The translations under genes were made by a program, and so were the position numbers. The notes under the pieces were generated by a model, which worked only from the letters and a program-made list of their open reading frames with translations, was not told where the DNA came from and did not search any database. DNA of 51,816 bases from a virus, in the IMG/VR virus record IMGVR_UViG_3300027908_000080, positions 1-51,816 of that record; one strand, 5' to 3'. Of this stretch, positions 1 through 8,651 are shown piece by piece; the first letter of the stretch is position 1; every line of letters starts with the position of its first letter.

Positions 1-10
1 AATCGCATGG
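1..10. repeat. Terminal direct repeat, left copy (circular join)
   Basis: The ten bases AATCGCATGG open the window and also close it at 51807-51816. Joining the two copies keeps the long minus-strand fibre frame open, so I read this as the overlap of a circular assembly rather than a biological end. The real genome may be circularly permuted or cut elsewhere. Confidence 0.75.
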
Positions 11-2037
11 CCTGTGTCGTATCCGTCTATGTATTCGTCACCGGTTGCAATATCGCTCAAAAAACCACCGGATATTGTGCTCCAAAACATTCCCATCGCC
101 AAACCTTCACTGCCAGTGAATTGCAATGGCTGAAGTCTTATTTCCGATGTTGAAGCAGACGAGGCAGTTCCGCCAAGGACTTTTAATACGTTTGGAGCAG
201 CCGTTGCAACATAGCTGGATATTGAATTGGTCACTACAACACCTGAACCAGCCCAATTATTCGTCAAAACATTCGGCACGATGTTCGCGTAGGGGACGAC
301 GCCTGTTGTTATCGTTGTGTATCCGACCTGAAAAACATTCGCTCCAGTCGCCGGAATTGGATACAACATTACTAGGAAACAATCATTTGTCCCAATCGTC
401 ATCGTAATTGCGTTGCTTACAATCGTATTATGCGGTGGCGCAAATGTCGTGTAAGTCTCCGTGATGTCTCCATTCCAGGCGTCCTGCTCAAGATATTGCT
501 GGTTGTTTGTCCCCATCCAACCCGACAAAGAACCATTGAAAACATTCGTGGAATAATTTGTGTTGACGAGCGGAACGGTCACAGTTTCAATAAGGTTCGT
601 GCTGTAATTATGAACCAGTAACGCAGAACTACCGTCCGATAATGGCTCAATTCCAACGTCCACGTTCGTTCCGAACCTGTTTGTGCCTCCATTGTAAAAT
701 GACAGCGGAGCAAGCCATATTATGTTGTTGTATGCGGGGTCTGTCTGAATTTTCAAACAGGCGGCATTGGTCAACGAAGTTCCTCTCGTGCCCCAAAAAT
801 CCCAGGCATCTCCGATTATGAACGGACTATGAGCCAAAGCCCAAAGCGACATTTGCTGTCTGCCTTGAACCGTATCAAAAACATTTGCACTGGAAAACCA
901 ACCTTGCATCACGTTAAGAAATGGGTGGCGATTGGCATTCCAAAATCCTGCCAAATTTTGAGACAAAACAAAATGATTTATGAATCCGTCCAGAAACGAA
1001 TTTGCCGCCAACCATTCCATGTCCGCATTCAGGTAATCACAATCTGAAACTTCCCAAGGGAAAAAACGTCCGGGGTTTAAATTGGAATTTACTGGCAGAC
1101 CATTTACGGGGTCAGTTCCGGCAATGTTTGATGGAAAGGCATAGACGTAATCTACGTTGGTCGAAGCTTGGTCAACCAGCGTGAATGAAATTGACGGAAG
1201 AATTTTTCGTGCCCAATAAGAGCAATTTTCCATGTTTGCTCGAACTACAGGATCTCCACCCGGATATGCACCCGTGTTTTCAGCAAAAACAAGCCCGTCA
1301 ATTTTCCATGAGGCGAATAGAGACATATCGTTTGAGAAATCAACGGAAGCTATTGGCGTGTTGCTGAAAATTGGAACGATTGGGGAAACCAAATTTGTTC
1401 CTCCAGTTCCATTCCCGCCAATTTCGCCGTAGAACAAATATGCTTTGAATCCATTTGTGTGAAGTCTCGCTATCACTGATGCGACACCGTTTGGAAACTG
1501 GTTGGTCGTGTAGGTAAGTTGCCCGTTAGGCAGCCGTCCATAATTCCAACCTGTGTCAATAAGAACCACGTTGTATCCGTAGTTGTAAAGGCCGCTTCCA
1601 ATTAAATTTGTGGCGATTTGAAGGACGTGCATCTCGCTTGAATAGCTGTTGTTGCCGCCAGTATTGTATGGGTAATAAGTGTCCACACCGCACCATGGAA
1701 CATTTTTTAGTGACTGCGAAATATTCGCCTCCGTTCGTGGTGAAGTGAATGTGTTGCCGACAAACACATTACTAGCACTAAAACTATTACCGGCATTAGG
1801 TGCAGTCACAACGCCGGTGAAGTTTAATGCCCTAGCATCATTAGTCCCTGCTGCACTTCCCAAAGAAGTAACTATTGAACCTGTCCCACTTCCAGTAATT
1901 GCACCAGTTAAATTGGTAGCCCCACTTCCTCCACCACCTCCAGAAGTTCCAGGATTAGCACTAATAGTGCCATTAACCAATCCAGCACCCTTAGAAGTCA
2001 CGCAACTAAGTATTAGTATAACTAGAAATCTTTTCAT
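1..2037 (-). CDS. Fibre-like secreted protein with GH27 alpha-galactosidase-like domain (5' part; continues at 51806)
   Basis: This is the N-terminal 679 codons of a protein that leaves the window at base 1 in frame and continues at 51806-51597, giving about 748 residues in a circle. It starts MKRFLVILILSC, a signal peptide with a lipobox-like end, followed by a Gly/Ser/Thr-rich linker. Residues about 112-430 resemble a glycoside hydrolase family 27 barrel: PWCGVDTYYPYN, GYNVVLIDTGW, FPNG, FASWKIDGLVFAEN, GFWNANRHPF, MSLWALAHSPFIIG. In active GH27 enzymes the strand after FASWG(V)D carries K-[YF]-D-[NG] with the nucleophile Asp; here that position reads V-F-A-E, and the IDDCW motif is IDTGW. 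The domain may therefore be inactive or altered, and may bind sugar. The start overlaps the preceding stop as TGATG. From about 1740 down, the DNA is clearly richer in G+C than the neighbours. The family match is from motif reading only. Confidence 0.7.
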   Translation of the reverse strand, partial: MKRFLVILILSCVTSKGAGLVNGTISANPGTSGGGGGSGATNLTGAITGSGTGSIVTSLGSAAGTNDARALNFTGVVTAPNAGNSFSASNVFVGNTFTSPRTEANISQSLKNVPWCGVDTYYPYNTGGNNSYSSEMHVLQIATNLIGSGLYNYGYNVVLIDTGWNYGRLPNGQLTYTTNQFPNGVASVIARLHTNGFKAYLFYGEIGGNGTGGTNLVSPIVPIFSNTPIASVDFSNDMSLFASWKIDGLVFAENTGAYPGGDPVVRANMENCSYWARKILPSISFTLVDQASTNVDYVYAFPSNIAGTDPVNGLPVNSNLNPGRFFPWEVSDCDYLNADMEWLAANSFLDGFINHFVLSQNLAGFWNANRHPFLNVMQGWFSSANVFDTVQGRQQMSLWALAHSPFIIGDAWDFWGTRGTSLTNAACLKIQTDPAYNNIIWLAPLSFYNGGTNRFGTNVDVGIEPLSDGSSALLVHNYSTNLIETVTVPLVNTNYSTNVFNGSLSGWMGTNNQQYLEQDAWNGDITETYTTFAPPHNTIVSNAITMTIGTNDCFLVMLYPIPATGANVFQVGYTTITTGVVPYANIVPNVLTNNWAGSGVVVTNSISSYVATAAPNVLKVLGGTASSASTSEIRLQPLQFTGSEGLAMGMFWSTISGGFLSDIATGDEYIDGYDTGHAI

Positions 2038-2417
2038 CACAATATACTACCTTGCCCTGAAGCATTATCATTCCTCTTTAGGAGTGTAATAGCAATAGTA
2101 GTTCCGCCTCTTGAATACATAGATAGTCTCTGTCCACAGTTTGAAGCATCTAATTGCTGCCCTGAACCAAATCCATCAGTATTAGTGGATGATGGCTTAG
2201 AAAGAATACCATTAAAGTTTACTGGTGAACAATCAGAGCCAAAAGAATAGTATGTATCGTTAGCTCCTACATTCTGAACATATCTCCCCGCTAATTCACC
2301 TACAAATGCAGTAGCATTAGGTAAAACATCTTTAGCAGTCGAATCTACTAATACAACTGGTTCAGAAGGAATATTAACTACATTCTTCTCTACTGAATTT
2401 GCAACTCTTAGTGGCAT
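2037..2417 (-). CDS. Small structural protein, possibly capsid decoration
   Basis: This 126-residue protein begins MPLRVANSVEKNVVNIPSEPVVLVDST and has no signal peptide or membrane segment. It contains two cysteines and a C-terminal stretch (RGGTTIAITLLKRND) that looks like beta strands. It follows a strong hairpin at 2427-2457 and overlaps the start of the GH27-like fibre gene by one base (TGATG), so the two are probably translated in tandem. Small beta-rich proteins next to the capsid gene are often decoration or head-fibre base proteins, but I do not recognise a family. Confidence 0.6.
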   Translation of the reverse strand: MPLRVANSVEKNVVNIPSEPVVLVDSTAKDVLPNATAFVGELAGRYVQNVGANDTYYSFGSDCSPVNFNGILSKPSSTNTDGFGSGQQLDASNCGQRLSMYSRGGTTIAITLLKRNDNASGQGSIL

Positions 2418-2426
2418 AAATAAAGT

Positions 2427-2457
2427 GGGAGTATAGAGTGTTAAGTTCTATACTCCC
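2427..2457 (-). terminator. Hairpin terminator or attenuator after the capsid cassette
   Basis: GGGAGTATAGA (2427-2437) and TCTATACTCCC (2447-2457) form a perfect 11-bp stem with a 9-base loop. On the minus strand it follows the stop of the 164-residue gene and is followed by ACTTTATTT just before the next start. The tail is only moderately T rich, so partial termination is likely. It closes the unit that begins at the sigma-54 promoter near 4480. Confidence 0.7.
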
Positions 2458-2471
2458 ATTAGTTTAGTTGA

Positions 2472-2966
2472 TTAGTGATATGTTACAGTAACAGTAGCAA
2501 TACCAAGAGAGGTATTAGTAAACCAAATTCCTTGTCGGAAATAATAGTTTACTTGGTCATACCTACTAGAGGTTGATGCAAGTGTAGCAACTCCAATAAC
2601 TTGATTATAGTTATTGGTAGTTGCTGGAACTAGATTGTTAGTCTGGTCATACAATGCAATATTAGTAGTAGCAGTAGCCACTCCATAATAGTTAGTTGTT
2701 AATGTAATCCAATTAGTAGCAACACTAAGTGTATTAGAGTATGCTGGAGTAATATATGACAACTTATTAGTTGGACTGTCGATAAATAACCCACTAACAT
2801 TAGTTGTATTTGCAGCAATAACTATTTGATTAACAGTTGCCAAGTTATTAATAGCAAGAATTTGACCCATTGTATTAGGTCCAACTACAGTGCTAACAGA
2901 ATTAGCAAATGCTGAACTTGCAAGACCAATGCCCAGAAGGGCAAGTATAGTATATTTACGAATCAT
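2472..2966 (-). CDS. Exported beta-rich protein co-transcribed with the capsid gene
   Basis: The 164-residue product starts MIRKYTILALLGIGLASSAFA-NS, a textbook Sec signal peptide with an A-x-A cleavage site after residue 22. The mature part is rich in Thr, Asn and Val with TTN repeats and ends IATVTVTYH, so it should be a beta-rich secreted protein. It lies between the capsid gene and a strong terminator, so it would be produced together with the capsid protein. A partner of the capsid carrying an export signal is odd. It could decorate virions outside the cytoplasm or act on the cell surface. No family recognised. Confidence 0.75.
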   Translation of the reverse strand: MIRKYTILALLGIGLASSAFANSVSTVVGPNTMGQILAINNLATVNQIVIAANTTNVSGLFIDSPTNKLSYITPAYSNTLSVATNWITLTTNYYGVATATTNIALYDQTNNLVPATTNNYNQVIGVATLASTSSRYDQVNYYFRQGIWFTNTSLGIATVTVTYH

Positions 2967-2989
2967 ATGTTTATTAAGTTATAGTTAGA

Positions 2990-4324
2990 TTATACAGAAG
3001 CAACTGCTGGACGTGAACGAGCAATAATCATAGGGAAGGCGAAACGTCTTTCTGTAACTATAGCTCCATGGGTTAGTTGAGATTTAAGTTGTAAATTCTC
3101 ACCGAAATCATTCATTTCAATTGTTCCATCAGAGTTAGTAATAAGTAGTTGGTCAGTTAGACGAACTTCACCATTCCACCTTAGAGAATAGAATTTCTCT
3201 CCAGACATATTCTTAGTGGCAAACTCTTTAGGAGGAGGGCCAACTTTAAGTGTTTTAATGAAGTTATCTCCAAGTAGCCATGCAATAGAATATGGAGCAG
3301 ATACTAGAGATGTGTAATATGGATTAGGTTTCCACTTATTGTCTACAGGGTCAAATATTTCAGGGTCAATTGGAAATCCAGCAGCCCACAAAGTATTACC
3401 TGCACCATCAAGAATAGCAGCAGACGAGAAACGAATAGGATACTTTTTAATCTTACAAGTAATTGTTCCAAACAAAGAACCTTTGAAGTCATTAAACAAT
3501 AAATCAAGGTTCACAGTTTTAAGCATACCTTGAACACCATTAACTCCATTAACATCAGGGTCAAATGTAAAGTTAAACCAATCTTCAGAACCACAGAACA
3601 AAGCATAACGACCTTTCAAACCCTCATTATCCTTTGGCATATTCTTACTGCCATTAAATGAAGGCGCACCAAGGTCATCTTGAAGATTCATAATTGCGCG
3701 ATAAACGTCACGAATACGCAAAGATTGAATAGCTCCTGTATTACCACCAGTTCCTTGTGTAACTCCAATGAGCCACGCAGCAGTCTTAGACCCAGCAGCA
3801 TTAAGAGCTATATTACCATAAGCTGTAGGTGCACCACCAACTAATCCTGTGCCACAAAGATAAACATAGTTAGCTGCAAACCACATGATAGTTTCAATAA
3901 ACTGATTATTAGATACTGCAATTTGCTTAACAATATCATCAGAATTGAACTTAATATATTTATCCCAGAAAACTTGGAAAGAAGGAATAAAGTTAAATAC
4001 GAATGAACCATACTTGTGTTTATAAAGAATAGCTTGTTCATTACTTTCAGTAACCTGATAAATATCTTTATTAGATGCTGTAGTGATAGGATTAGGGAAA
4101 AAGAATGAACGGCCAACAGGTGAACGCTGTGGAGTAACAGCCTCCATCACTGAACCCATATTCTCTTGCCACGGAATAGAACCATACATTTGGTCAAATT
4201 CATTCCAGTTTGAATACTGTTGAATCTCGTTATGAACCAAATAGAAAGGAAGTTGTGCGAATAAATTATTCGCCTGAATAACTGCTGGACTAAATTGTCC
4301 TGGAAGGTTATAAAAACTAGGCAT
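2990..4324 (-). CDS. Major capsid protein
   Basis: This 444-residue protein begins MPSFYNLPGQFSPAVIQANNLFAQLPFYLVHNEIQQYSNWNEFDQMYGSIPWQ and follows the scaffold gene, where the capsid gene is expected. Length, soluble composition and the late region IPWQENMGSVMEAV are like podovirus-type major capsid proteins. I chose the ATG at 4324; an upstream in-frame TTG at 4384 would add 20 residues, but they overlap the leader hairpins. A perfect sigma-54-type promoter lies about 130 bases upstream, with three stem-loops between, and a terminator follows the next gene, so this looks like a separately boosted, highly expressed transcript. Confidence 0.8.
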   Translation of the reverse strand: MPSFYNLPGQFSPAVIQANNLFAQLPFYLVHNEIQQYSNWNEFDQMYGSIPWQENMGSVMEAVTPQRSPVGRSFFFPNPITTASNKDIYQVTESNEQAILYKHKYGSFVFNFIPSFQVFWDKYIKFNSDDIVKQIAVSNNQFIETIMWFAANYVYLCGTGLVGGAPTAYGNIALNAAGSKTAAWLIGVTQGTGGNTGAIQSLRIRDVYRAIMNLQDDLGAPSFNGSKNMPKDNEGLKGRYALFCGSEDWFNFTFDPDVNGVNGVQGMLKTVNLDLLFNDFKGSLFGTITCKIKKYPIRFSSAAILDGAGNTLWAAGFPIDPEIFDPVDNKWKPNPYYTSLVSAPYSIAWLLGDNFIKTLKVGPPPKEFATKNMSGEKFYSLRWNGEVRLTDQLLITNSDGTIEMNDFGENLQLKSQLTHGAIVTERRFAFPMIIARSRPAVASV

Positions 4325-4363
4325 AATTAAATTAATTGTTATTTGTTGACTTACACTCAATAA

Positions 4364-4442
4364 CAAGTTATTCGTAACTTGCAACCGAGTTGATGCCCTT
4401 CAACAAACTTTAGTAAGCAATTAACTCTATATGCCCTTATAG
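4364..4442 (-). promoter_or_regulatory. Structured 5' leader of the capsid transcript
   Basis: Three stem-loops lie between the sigma-54 promoter and the capsid start. They are CTATA/TATAG at 4427-4442, GTTG/CAAC at 4389-4404 and CAAGTTA/TAACTTG at 4364-4381 with a CGAA loop in the RNA. The first two loops both present AAGGGCA-like sequence in the RNA, which suggests a shared ligand or a stabilising role. Confidence 0.55.
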
Positions 4443-4464
4443 ACTTCTAGTAGCGAGATACTGT

Positions 4465-4499
4465 AAGCAAGAATCATGCCAACCATACTTATCTACTAT
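4465..4499 (-). promoter_or_regulatory. Sigma-54 promoter P2 for the capsid unit, with AGTAGATA box
   Basis: On the minus strand the site reads TGGCATGATTCTTGCTT, with GG at 4480-4479, exactly ten bases, then GC at 4468-4467. This matches the RpoN consensus TGGCAC-N5-TTGCW almost perfectly. The predicted transcript starts near 4456. An AGTAGATA box ends 8 bases upstream of the -24 TGG, as at two other phage sigma-54 sites. The only gene downstream before a strong terminator, besides the capsid gene, is the exported 164-residue protein. Confidence 0.85.
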
Positions 4500-5728
4500 C
4501 TCATGCCCATTGATTCTAATAACTTCGGGTCAAGATTAAATTCTTTTGGAACATTACCATTAGAATGACTCCCGTTAGTTACTTCTCTATGGTCAGAGGA
4601 TACCTCTACTCTCTCTGATTCTTCTTTCTTAATATTTGAAACTTGTTGAGTATTTTGTGCCGCTTTAAGTTCTGCAGTTCTAATCATAAGTCCAACAACT
4701 AAGTTAGCTGACATTCTAGCACCAGTAGAATTACGTTCATAAGAAGGAAACATATTCTTCACATCATTAATAATATCTTTAAGTTTTCTATCTCCAACTC
4801 CTTCTATTTCTACTGTATGTTCTAGTAACTCTGGATTAGCTACCCAAGAGAAATGTTCTTTCTCGTATTGATTGATAGCTTGTTGGTCTAGTTGAATACG
4901 TTGCTTGAATTGTTGTGGAAATGTTTGAAGTTCACCATTTAATTGCTGATAAACATTAAGACATTTAGATAAGTTATTATTAACTCTTATTTCTGCTTTA
5001 TCAGAAAATGGAATCTCATTACTAAGTTTAGGAGAACCGTCTTGATTCCATCCAACAATATCTTGGAATGGTTTTCCAGCCTTAATATTAAGTAATGCCT
5101 GTTCCCATACTTCAGCTTCCTTCTGTGCAAAGTATTGTTTCTGTTGTAACTGTTGAAATTCAGGACTTAAAGTATATCCTTGCTCATGTTGTAGATACTG
5201 AGAGTCTTTAAGAGCGGCAAGTTGTTTATTCTCATCAATAACTTTAGCATACTCTTTCTTAGCAGTATTAGACATTTGCTTAAGAATCTGTTGCTGCTCA
5301 GTAGAGTATTTAGTATAATCGAAAGTATCTTGTTCATCTTTCTTTAGAGGAGTGATAGGCTTGATTACTTCTTTCTTGACTTCCTCTTTCTTCTGTTCTA
5401 CTTTCTTTTCATCTTTAGGAGCTTTAAGAACTGATTCAATTCCAGTCTTTTTCTTCTCTTTCTCAATTTCTTCTTTAGGTTTTTCTTCTACTTTAACTTC
5501 TTCTTTCGGTTTAGTATCATCAACTTTTGGTTTCTCCTCTCCAATCTTAACTTCAGGTTTAATTTCTTCAACTGGCTTTTTGTCAATAGTAATAGTAGAT
5601 TCTCCACTCTCACTAATAAGAGAAGGATTAAACTCAAATTTCATTTCTTTAGCCTCTTTAGTAGGCTCAGTAGGCATTTGAGGTTTGCCCACATTAGATT
5701 GTGCTGGATTAACTATAATGTCTGCCAT
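4496..5728 (-). CDS. Capsid scaffolding protein
   Basis: The 410-residue product has a very charged N-terminal half (runs of E, K and P such as EEKPKEEIEKEKKK, residues about 45-130), then a helical, Gln-rich middle (QQILKQMSNTAKKEYAKVIDENKQLA) and a short C-terminal tail EFNLDPKLLESMGMR. This composition and its place between portal and capsid genes are typical of podovirus scaffold proteins, which build the procapsid in the cytoplasm and then leave. The start has GGAG twelve bases upstream of the ATG. The 3' end overlaps the upstream box of the capsid promoter. Confidence 0.75.
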   Translation of the reverse strand: MADIIVNPAQSNVGKPQMPTEPTKEAKEMKFEFNPSLISESGESTITIDKKPVEEIKPEVKIGEEKPKVDDTKPKEEVKVEEKPKEEIEKEKKKTGIESVLKAPKDEKKVEQKKEEVKKEVIKPITPLKKDEQDTFDYTKYSTEQQQILKQMSNTAKKEYAKVIDENKQLAALKDSQYLQHEQGYTLSPEFQQLQQKQYFAQKEAEVWEQALLNIKAGKPFQDIVGWNQDGSPKLSNEIPFSDKAEIRVNNNLSKCLNVYQQLNGELQTFPQQFKQRIQLDQQAINQYEKEHFSWVANPELLEHTVEIEGVGDRKLKDIINDVKNMFPSYERNSTGARMSANLVVGLMIRTAELKAAQNTQQVSNIKKEESERVEVSSDHREVTNGSHSNGNVPKEFNLDPKLLESMGMR

Positions 5729-5732
5729 AATA

Positions 5733-5984
5733 TTATTTCTCCGATAATTGAACGAATTTGGTTGTTTCTTTTGTTATTGATAAAATCACATCTATAGTTT
5801 TTAGACCATAAGATAAATTTCTAAAATGAGAATCAGATAAATCATTATTACCTGCTGAGAATGATAAAGAATCTACAAATGATTTCTTATGCTTTTCTAT
5901 ATTTTTAAGTAATTGTATTGTCACAGGATGAACTAACCATGCCTTATGCTCAGCACTTAATATGTTTTCAGGAGTAATATCCAT
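5733..5984 (-). CDS. Small unknown protein between portal and scaffold
   Basis: This 83-residue protein (MDITPENILSAEHKAWLVHPVTIQLLKNIEKHKKSF) is predicted to be helical, with no cysteine or membrane segment. Its length and position between portal and scaffold are common for small head-assembly proteins. The start is preceded by GAACAACTAATAATT, without a clear Shine-Dalgarno sequence. I do not recognise a family. Confidence 0.65.
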   Translation of the reverse strand: MDITPENILSAEHKAWLVHPVTIQLLKNIEKHKKSFVDSLSFSAGNNDLSDSHFRNLSYGLKTIDVILSITKETTKFVQLSEK

Positions 5985-5989
5985 AATTA

Positions 5990-7891
5990 TTAGTTGTTCT
6001 TTTGTTGAGGTTGTGTTAGCTGTTGTGCTATCTGTTGATATTGCTGTGCGGCACTTTGAATCTTAGGGTATATGTGAACCCTTCCAGTTTCACTAAACAT
6101 TTCAGGATGCTTAGACAAATCTACAATTTCATCTCCTAAAGACTTGGCTATTTGTAATCCTTGTTGCATCATTTGTCCTTGCTGAGATTGCTTTTGTTGT
6201 TGAGCATCATTAAATGCTTTCAAATACTTAGGAGCATTATCAGGAAACATTAGTTCTGTTAAGTCAGTTAGAAATGCTTGGGCAGCAGGAGTATTTTGAT
6301 ATACTGGCCATGCTTGTTGCATCATTTGAATCTTCTGCTGTTTCTCAATAACATCCACATCTCCAGAAGGCTTAACTGTCCATTCTCTTTGATATAATGG
6401 AAATACAGTTGGAGATACTTTAATTAGTCCAGCAAGAACACGAGACTTAATAATCTCACACTCATATGTATATTGAGCCTTAGTAGCTATAGAAAATAAT
6501 GTTACTTGAACTCCAGACAACTGTTGCTGCTGTGACATTGAGGCTTTGATAGCTGTAGCAGTCTTTCTCGAATCTCCCTGCCTATTATTCTCTGCAAAAT
6601 TAACTTGTGAAGTCTCTTGCTGATTCTGAGAGACTAGCATATTAATAGCTTGATAGGTAGATGGGTCAGGAGGGGTAAGTGAAAACTCTTTAACCTTACC
6701 ATTAATCAATGCACCAGTCTTAAAATTAATATTCTTCTGCATTAAGAAATCGTCATTAGGGTCAGTAGTATCTTTAGAGAAGTAAAGCCCTGATGCCCTT
6801 CTGGCTTGAGTGAGTGTAGAAGATATTAGAGAAGAAGCAGCATTCTGAACATCTTGGTCAAGAAATACTCTGCCCTTCAAATTAGCAATTGTATCATTCT
6901 CTGATATAAGATACGGATATAAGAAGTATGGATACTGAGTCTCATATACTTCATCAGAAGGTGGGATACCAGACTTCATTTGTTCTATGTACTTATCACT
7001 AAGGGATGGGACTATCTTTTTAAGAGCTATAGATGGAACTTTACCTATAAACCTACCAACTTTAGCAGAATCAGTATTAATCTTGCGGCGGCCTAAGAAT
7101 AGAGGTCGTGGACTTCTTAACCATCCATCACATAAATTAGGACACGCCCATCCGACCTGAACAACTCCTTTTACTCTAAACATTACTTTTAATATCTTAA
7201 AAAGACTACGATTAATAGTTGTAGTTCCAGAGTAAGTATTTGATTGTTCATCATTGGGTTCAGAATCTATTATTTTTTGAACTTGTGCAGAATCCCATTT
7301 ATCATTCTCTGAATCTTTAGAAATTAATTCTTTAAGTTTAGTTCTAGTAAAATAATATGCTCTACCTAGCATTTCTACTTTTTGTAAGTCTCTAGTGTCA
7401 GCTATGAATGAAAAATCTCCAAACTGAACATACTCTCTACCTATATTACCAGGATTATTAGTATCATAAATAGTCTCACACACTCCATATCCATTAGCCT
7501 GAAATCCATCTATATTAGCATAGGCTGGTAATTGCCATCCATCCCAACGTAATTTCTCTGTTAAATCAACCTCAAGAAGGGATAAGTCAAATGATGCCTC
7601 CTGTTTATCTTTAAGTATTACTGCTCTTGGAGATTGAGTTATGTATTGAATATATGAAGATTGTTCTCGACGAATATTAGTATCAATTATATGTTGTGGA
7701 ACATACATTTCATCTGGAGCTATTCTACCAGCCTGTCTTTCAACTTCAATATCAATTTCAGCGTATCTAAGTCTACGAGAAGCTAAAGATTTTGCAGTAA
7801 GGTCAAAGCAAATATCTTTTAGATTATTAATTTTATCTACAAGAATCTTATAATCTATGCTATTGATATAGTCTGTATAGATATCTGGCAT
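5990..7891 (-). CDS. Portal protein
   Basis: The 633-residue protein fits the portal of short-tailed phages in length and position (after terminase, before scaffold and capsid). It begins with a helical segment, has the QYITQSPRAVILKD and DLTEKLRWDGWQLPAYANIDGFQANGYGV regions often seen in this group, and ends in a Gln-rich helical tail (AQQYQQIAQQLTQPQQKNN) expected for the barrel or crown. As dodecamer it would form the DNA channel and bind terminase. The start context is CTGACTAAAATATT-ATG with no Shine-Dalgarno. The call rests on context and general similarity. Confidence 0.8.
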   Translation of the reverse strand: MPDIYTDYINSIDYKILVDKINNLKDICFDLTAKSLASRRLRYAEIDIEVERQAGRIAPDEMYVPQHIIDTNIRREQSSYIQYITQSPRAVILKDKQEASFDLSLLEVDLTEKLRWDGWQLPAYANIDGFQANGYGVCETIYDTNNPGNIGREYVQFGDFSFIADTRDLQKVEMLGRAYYFTRTKLKELISKDSENDKWDSAQVQKIIDSEPNDEQSNTYSGTTTINRSLFKILKVMFRVKGVVQVGWACPNLCDGWLRSPRPLFLGRRKINTDSAKVGRFIGKVPSIALKKIVPSLSDKYIEQMKSGIPPSDEVYETQYPYFLYPYLISENDTIANLKGRVFLDQDVQNAASSLISSTLTQARRASGLYFSKDTTDPNDDFLMQKNINFKTGALINGKVKEFSLTPPDPSTYQAINMLVSQNQQETSQVNFAENNRQGDSRKTATAIKASMSQQQQLSGVQVTLFSIATKAQYTYECEIIKSRVLAGLIKVSPTVFPLYQREWTVKPSGDVDVIEKQQKIQMMQQAWPVYQNTPAAQAFLTDLTELMFPDNAPKYLKAFNDAQQQKQSQQGQMMQQGLQIAKSLGDEIVDLSKHPEMFSETGRVHIYPKIQSAAQQYQQIAQQLTQPQQKNN

Positions 7892-7897
7892 AATATT

Positions 7898-8389
7898 TTA
7901 GTCAGACTTAGGCATATCTTCAACACTAAATTCTTCTACTTTACTGCTATCTGGATTGCTATTCATCTGCAACAGTTCTTCAGTTCCCATTTTTGCACGA
8001 ACTTTATCTGCCTCCCAATTATTACAACACGCATTTGGATGTATTTCATTTGGAGTTAATCCATTACTATTTTTATCAACTTCTTTACAATCATTCTTGC
8101 CAAATAAGAAATACTCACATCTTTTACAAGAAAATCCCTTTTTATTCTCAGCATATCCAGCTTGAACTTTTAGTATATTTCCTATAACAGGATTATAAAT
8201 TTCAGACTTAGTTCCATCTTCATGAACATAAAACCCACAAGAACCATTGTCAGGACTTATTTCATTGTCTGGCCCAAATAAAGCACATATATTTGTCTCA
8301 GGGATTCTGTTTACACATTGTCCACAAGTATATTCTGTCTCTGGATTAAATGCATATAGAACAACTTCCTTCTTTATTTTATCTCCCAT
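7898..8389 (-). CDS. Cysteine-cluster protein (metal or Fe-S binding candidate)
   Basis: This 163-residue protein has two similar cysteine clusters, CGQC-x8-C-x14-C near residues 19-48 and CKRC-x10-C-x20-CC near residues 88-122. Each looks like a knuckle that could hold zinc or an iron-sulphur cluster, similar to the high-potential iron-sulphur-like proteins some phages encode beside the portal. No membrane segment. It lies in the head-gene block just before the portal gene. Function unknown. Confidence 0.7.
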   Translation of the reverse strand: MGDKIKKEVVLYAFNPETEYTCGQCVNRIPETNICALFGPDNEISPDNGSCGFYVHEDGTKSEIYNPVIGNILKVQAGYAENKKGFSCKRCEYFLFGKNDCKEVDKNSNGLTPNEIHPNACCNNWEADKVRAKMGTEELLQMNSNPDSSKVEEFSVEDMPKSD

Positions 8390-8392
8390 AAC

Positions 8393-8647
8393 CTAAGAAG
8401 GCATTCCTTCTGTGCTAAAGTTCGCAGTATTAAGATGTGATTTCTTCTGGCTAGACATTAGCTTCTGTCTAATCTCAGATATTTGACTAGACATAAAATC
8501 CAGTTCTGGGATAGTAGCATCATTAATTAACTCAGAAACTTCTTTCTGAAATTCTTCAGAAATCTTTACATTATCTTCTCCTTCTTCCTTTTCTTCTTCA
8601 GGAGATTCTGACATTTCTTCCTCTTGCATTCCTTCATCTTCTTTCAT
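8393..8647 (-). CDS. Small acidic protein
   Basis: The 84-residue product starts with an extremely acidic stretch (residues 1-30, many Glu) followed by a helical half (EFQKEVSELINDATIPELDFMSSQISEIRQKL). Small acidic proteins in head blocks may act as chaperones or scaffold helpers. The start is preceded by CCAACTAAATAATATT. I do not recognise it. Confidence 0.6.
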   Translation of the reverse strand: MKEDEGMQEEEMSESPEEEKEEGEDNVKISEEFQKEVSELINDATIPELDFMSSQISEIRQKLMSSQKKSHLNTANFSTEGMPS

Positions 8648-8651
8648 AATA

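Noticed and set aside
126-1432. Several plus-strand reading frames of 60-93 codons
   Set aside because: They lie opposite the long GH27-like frame and show no protein-like pattern.
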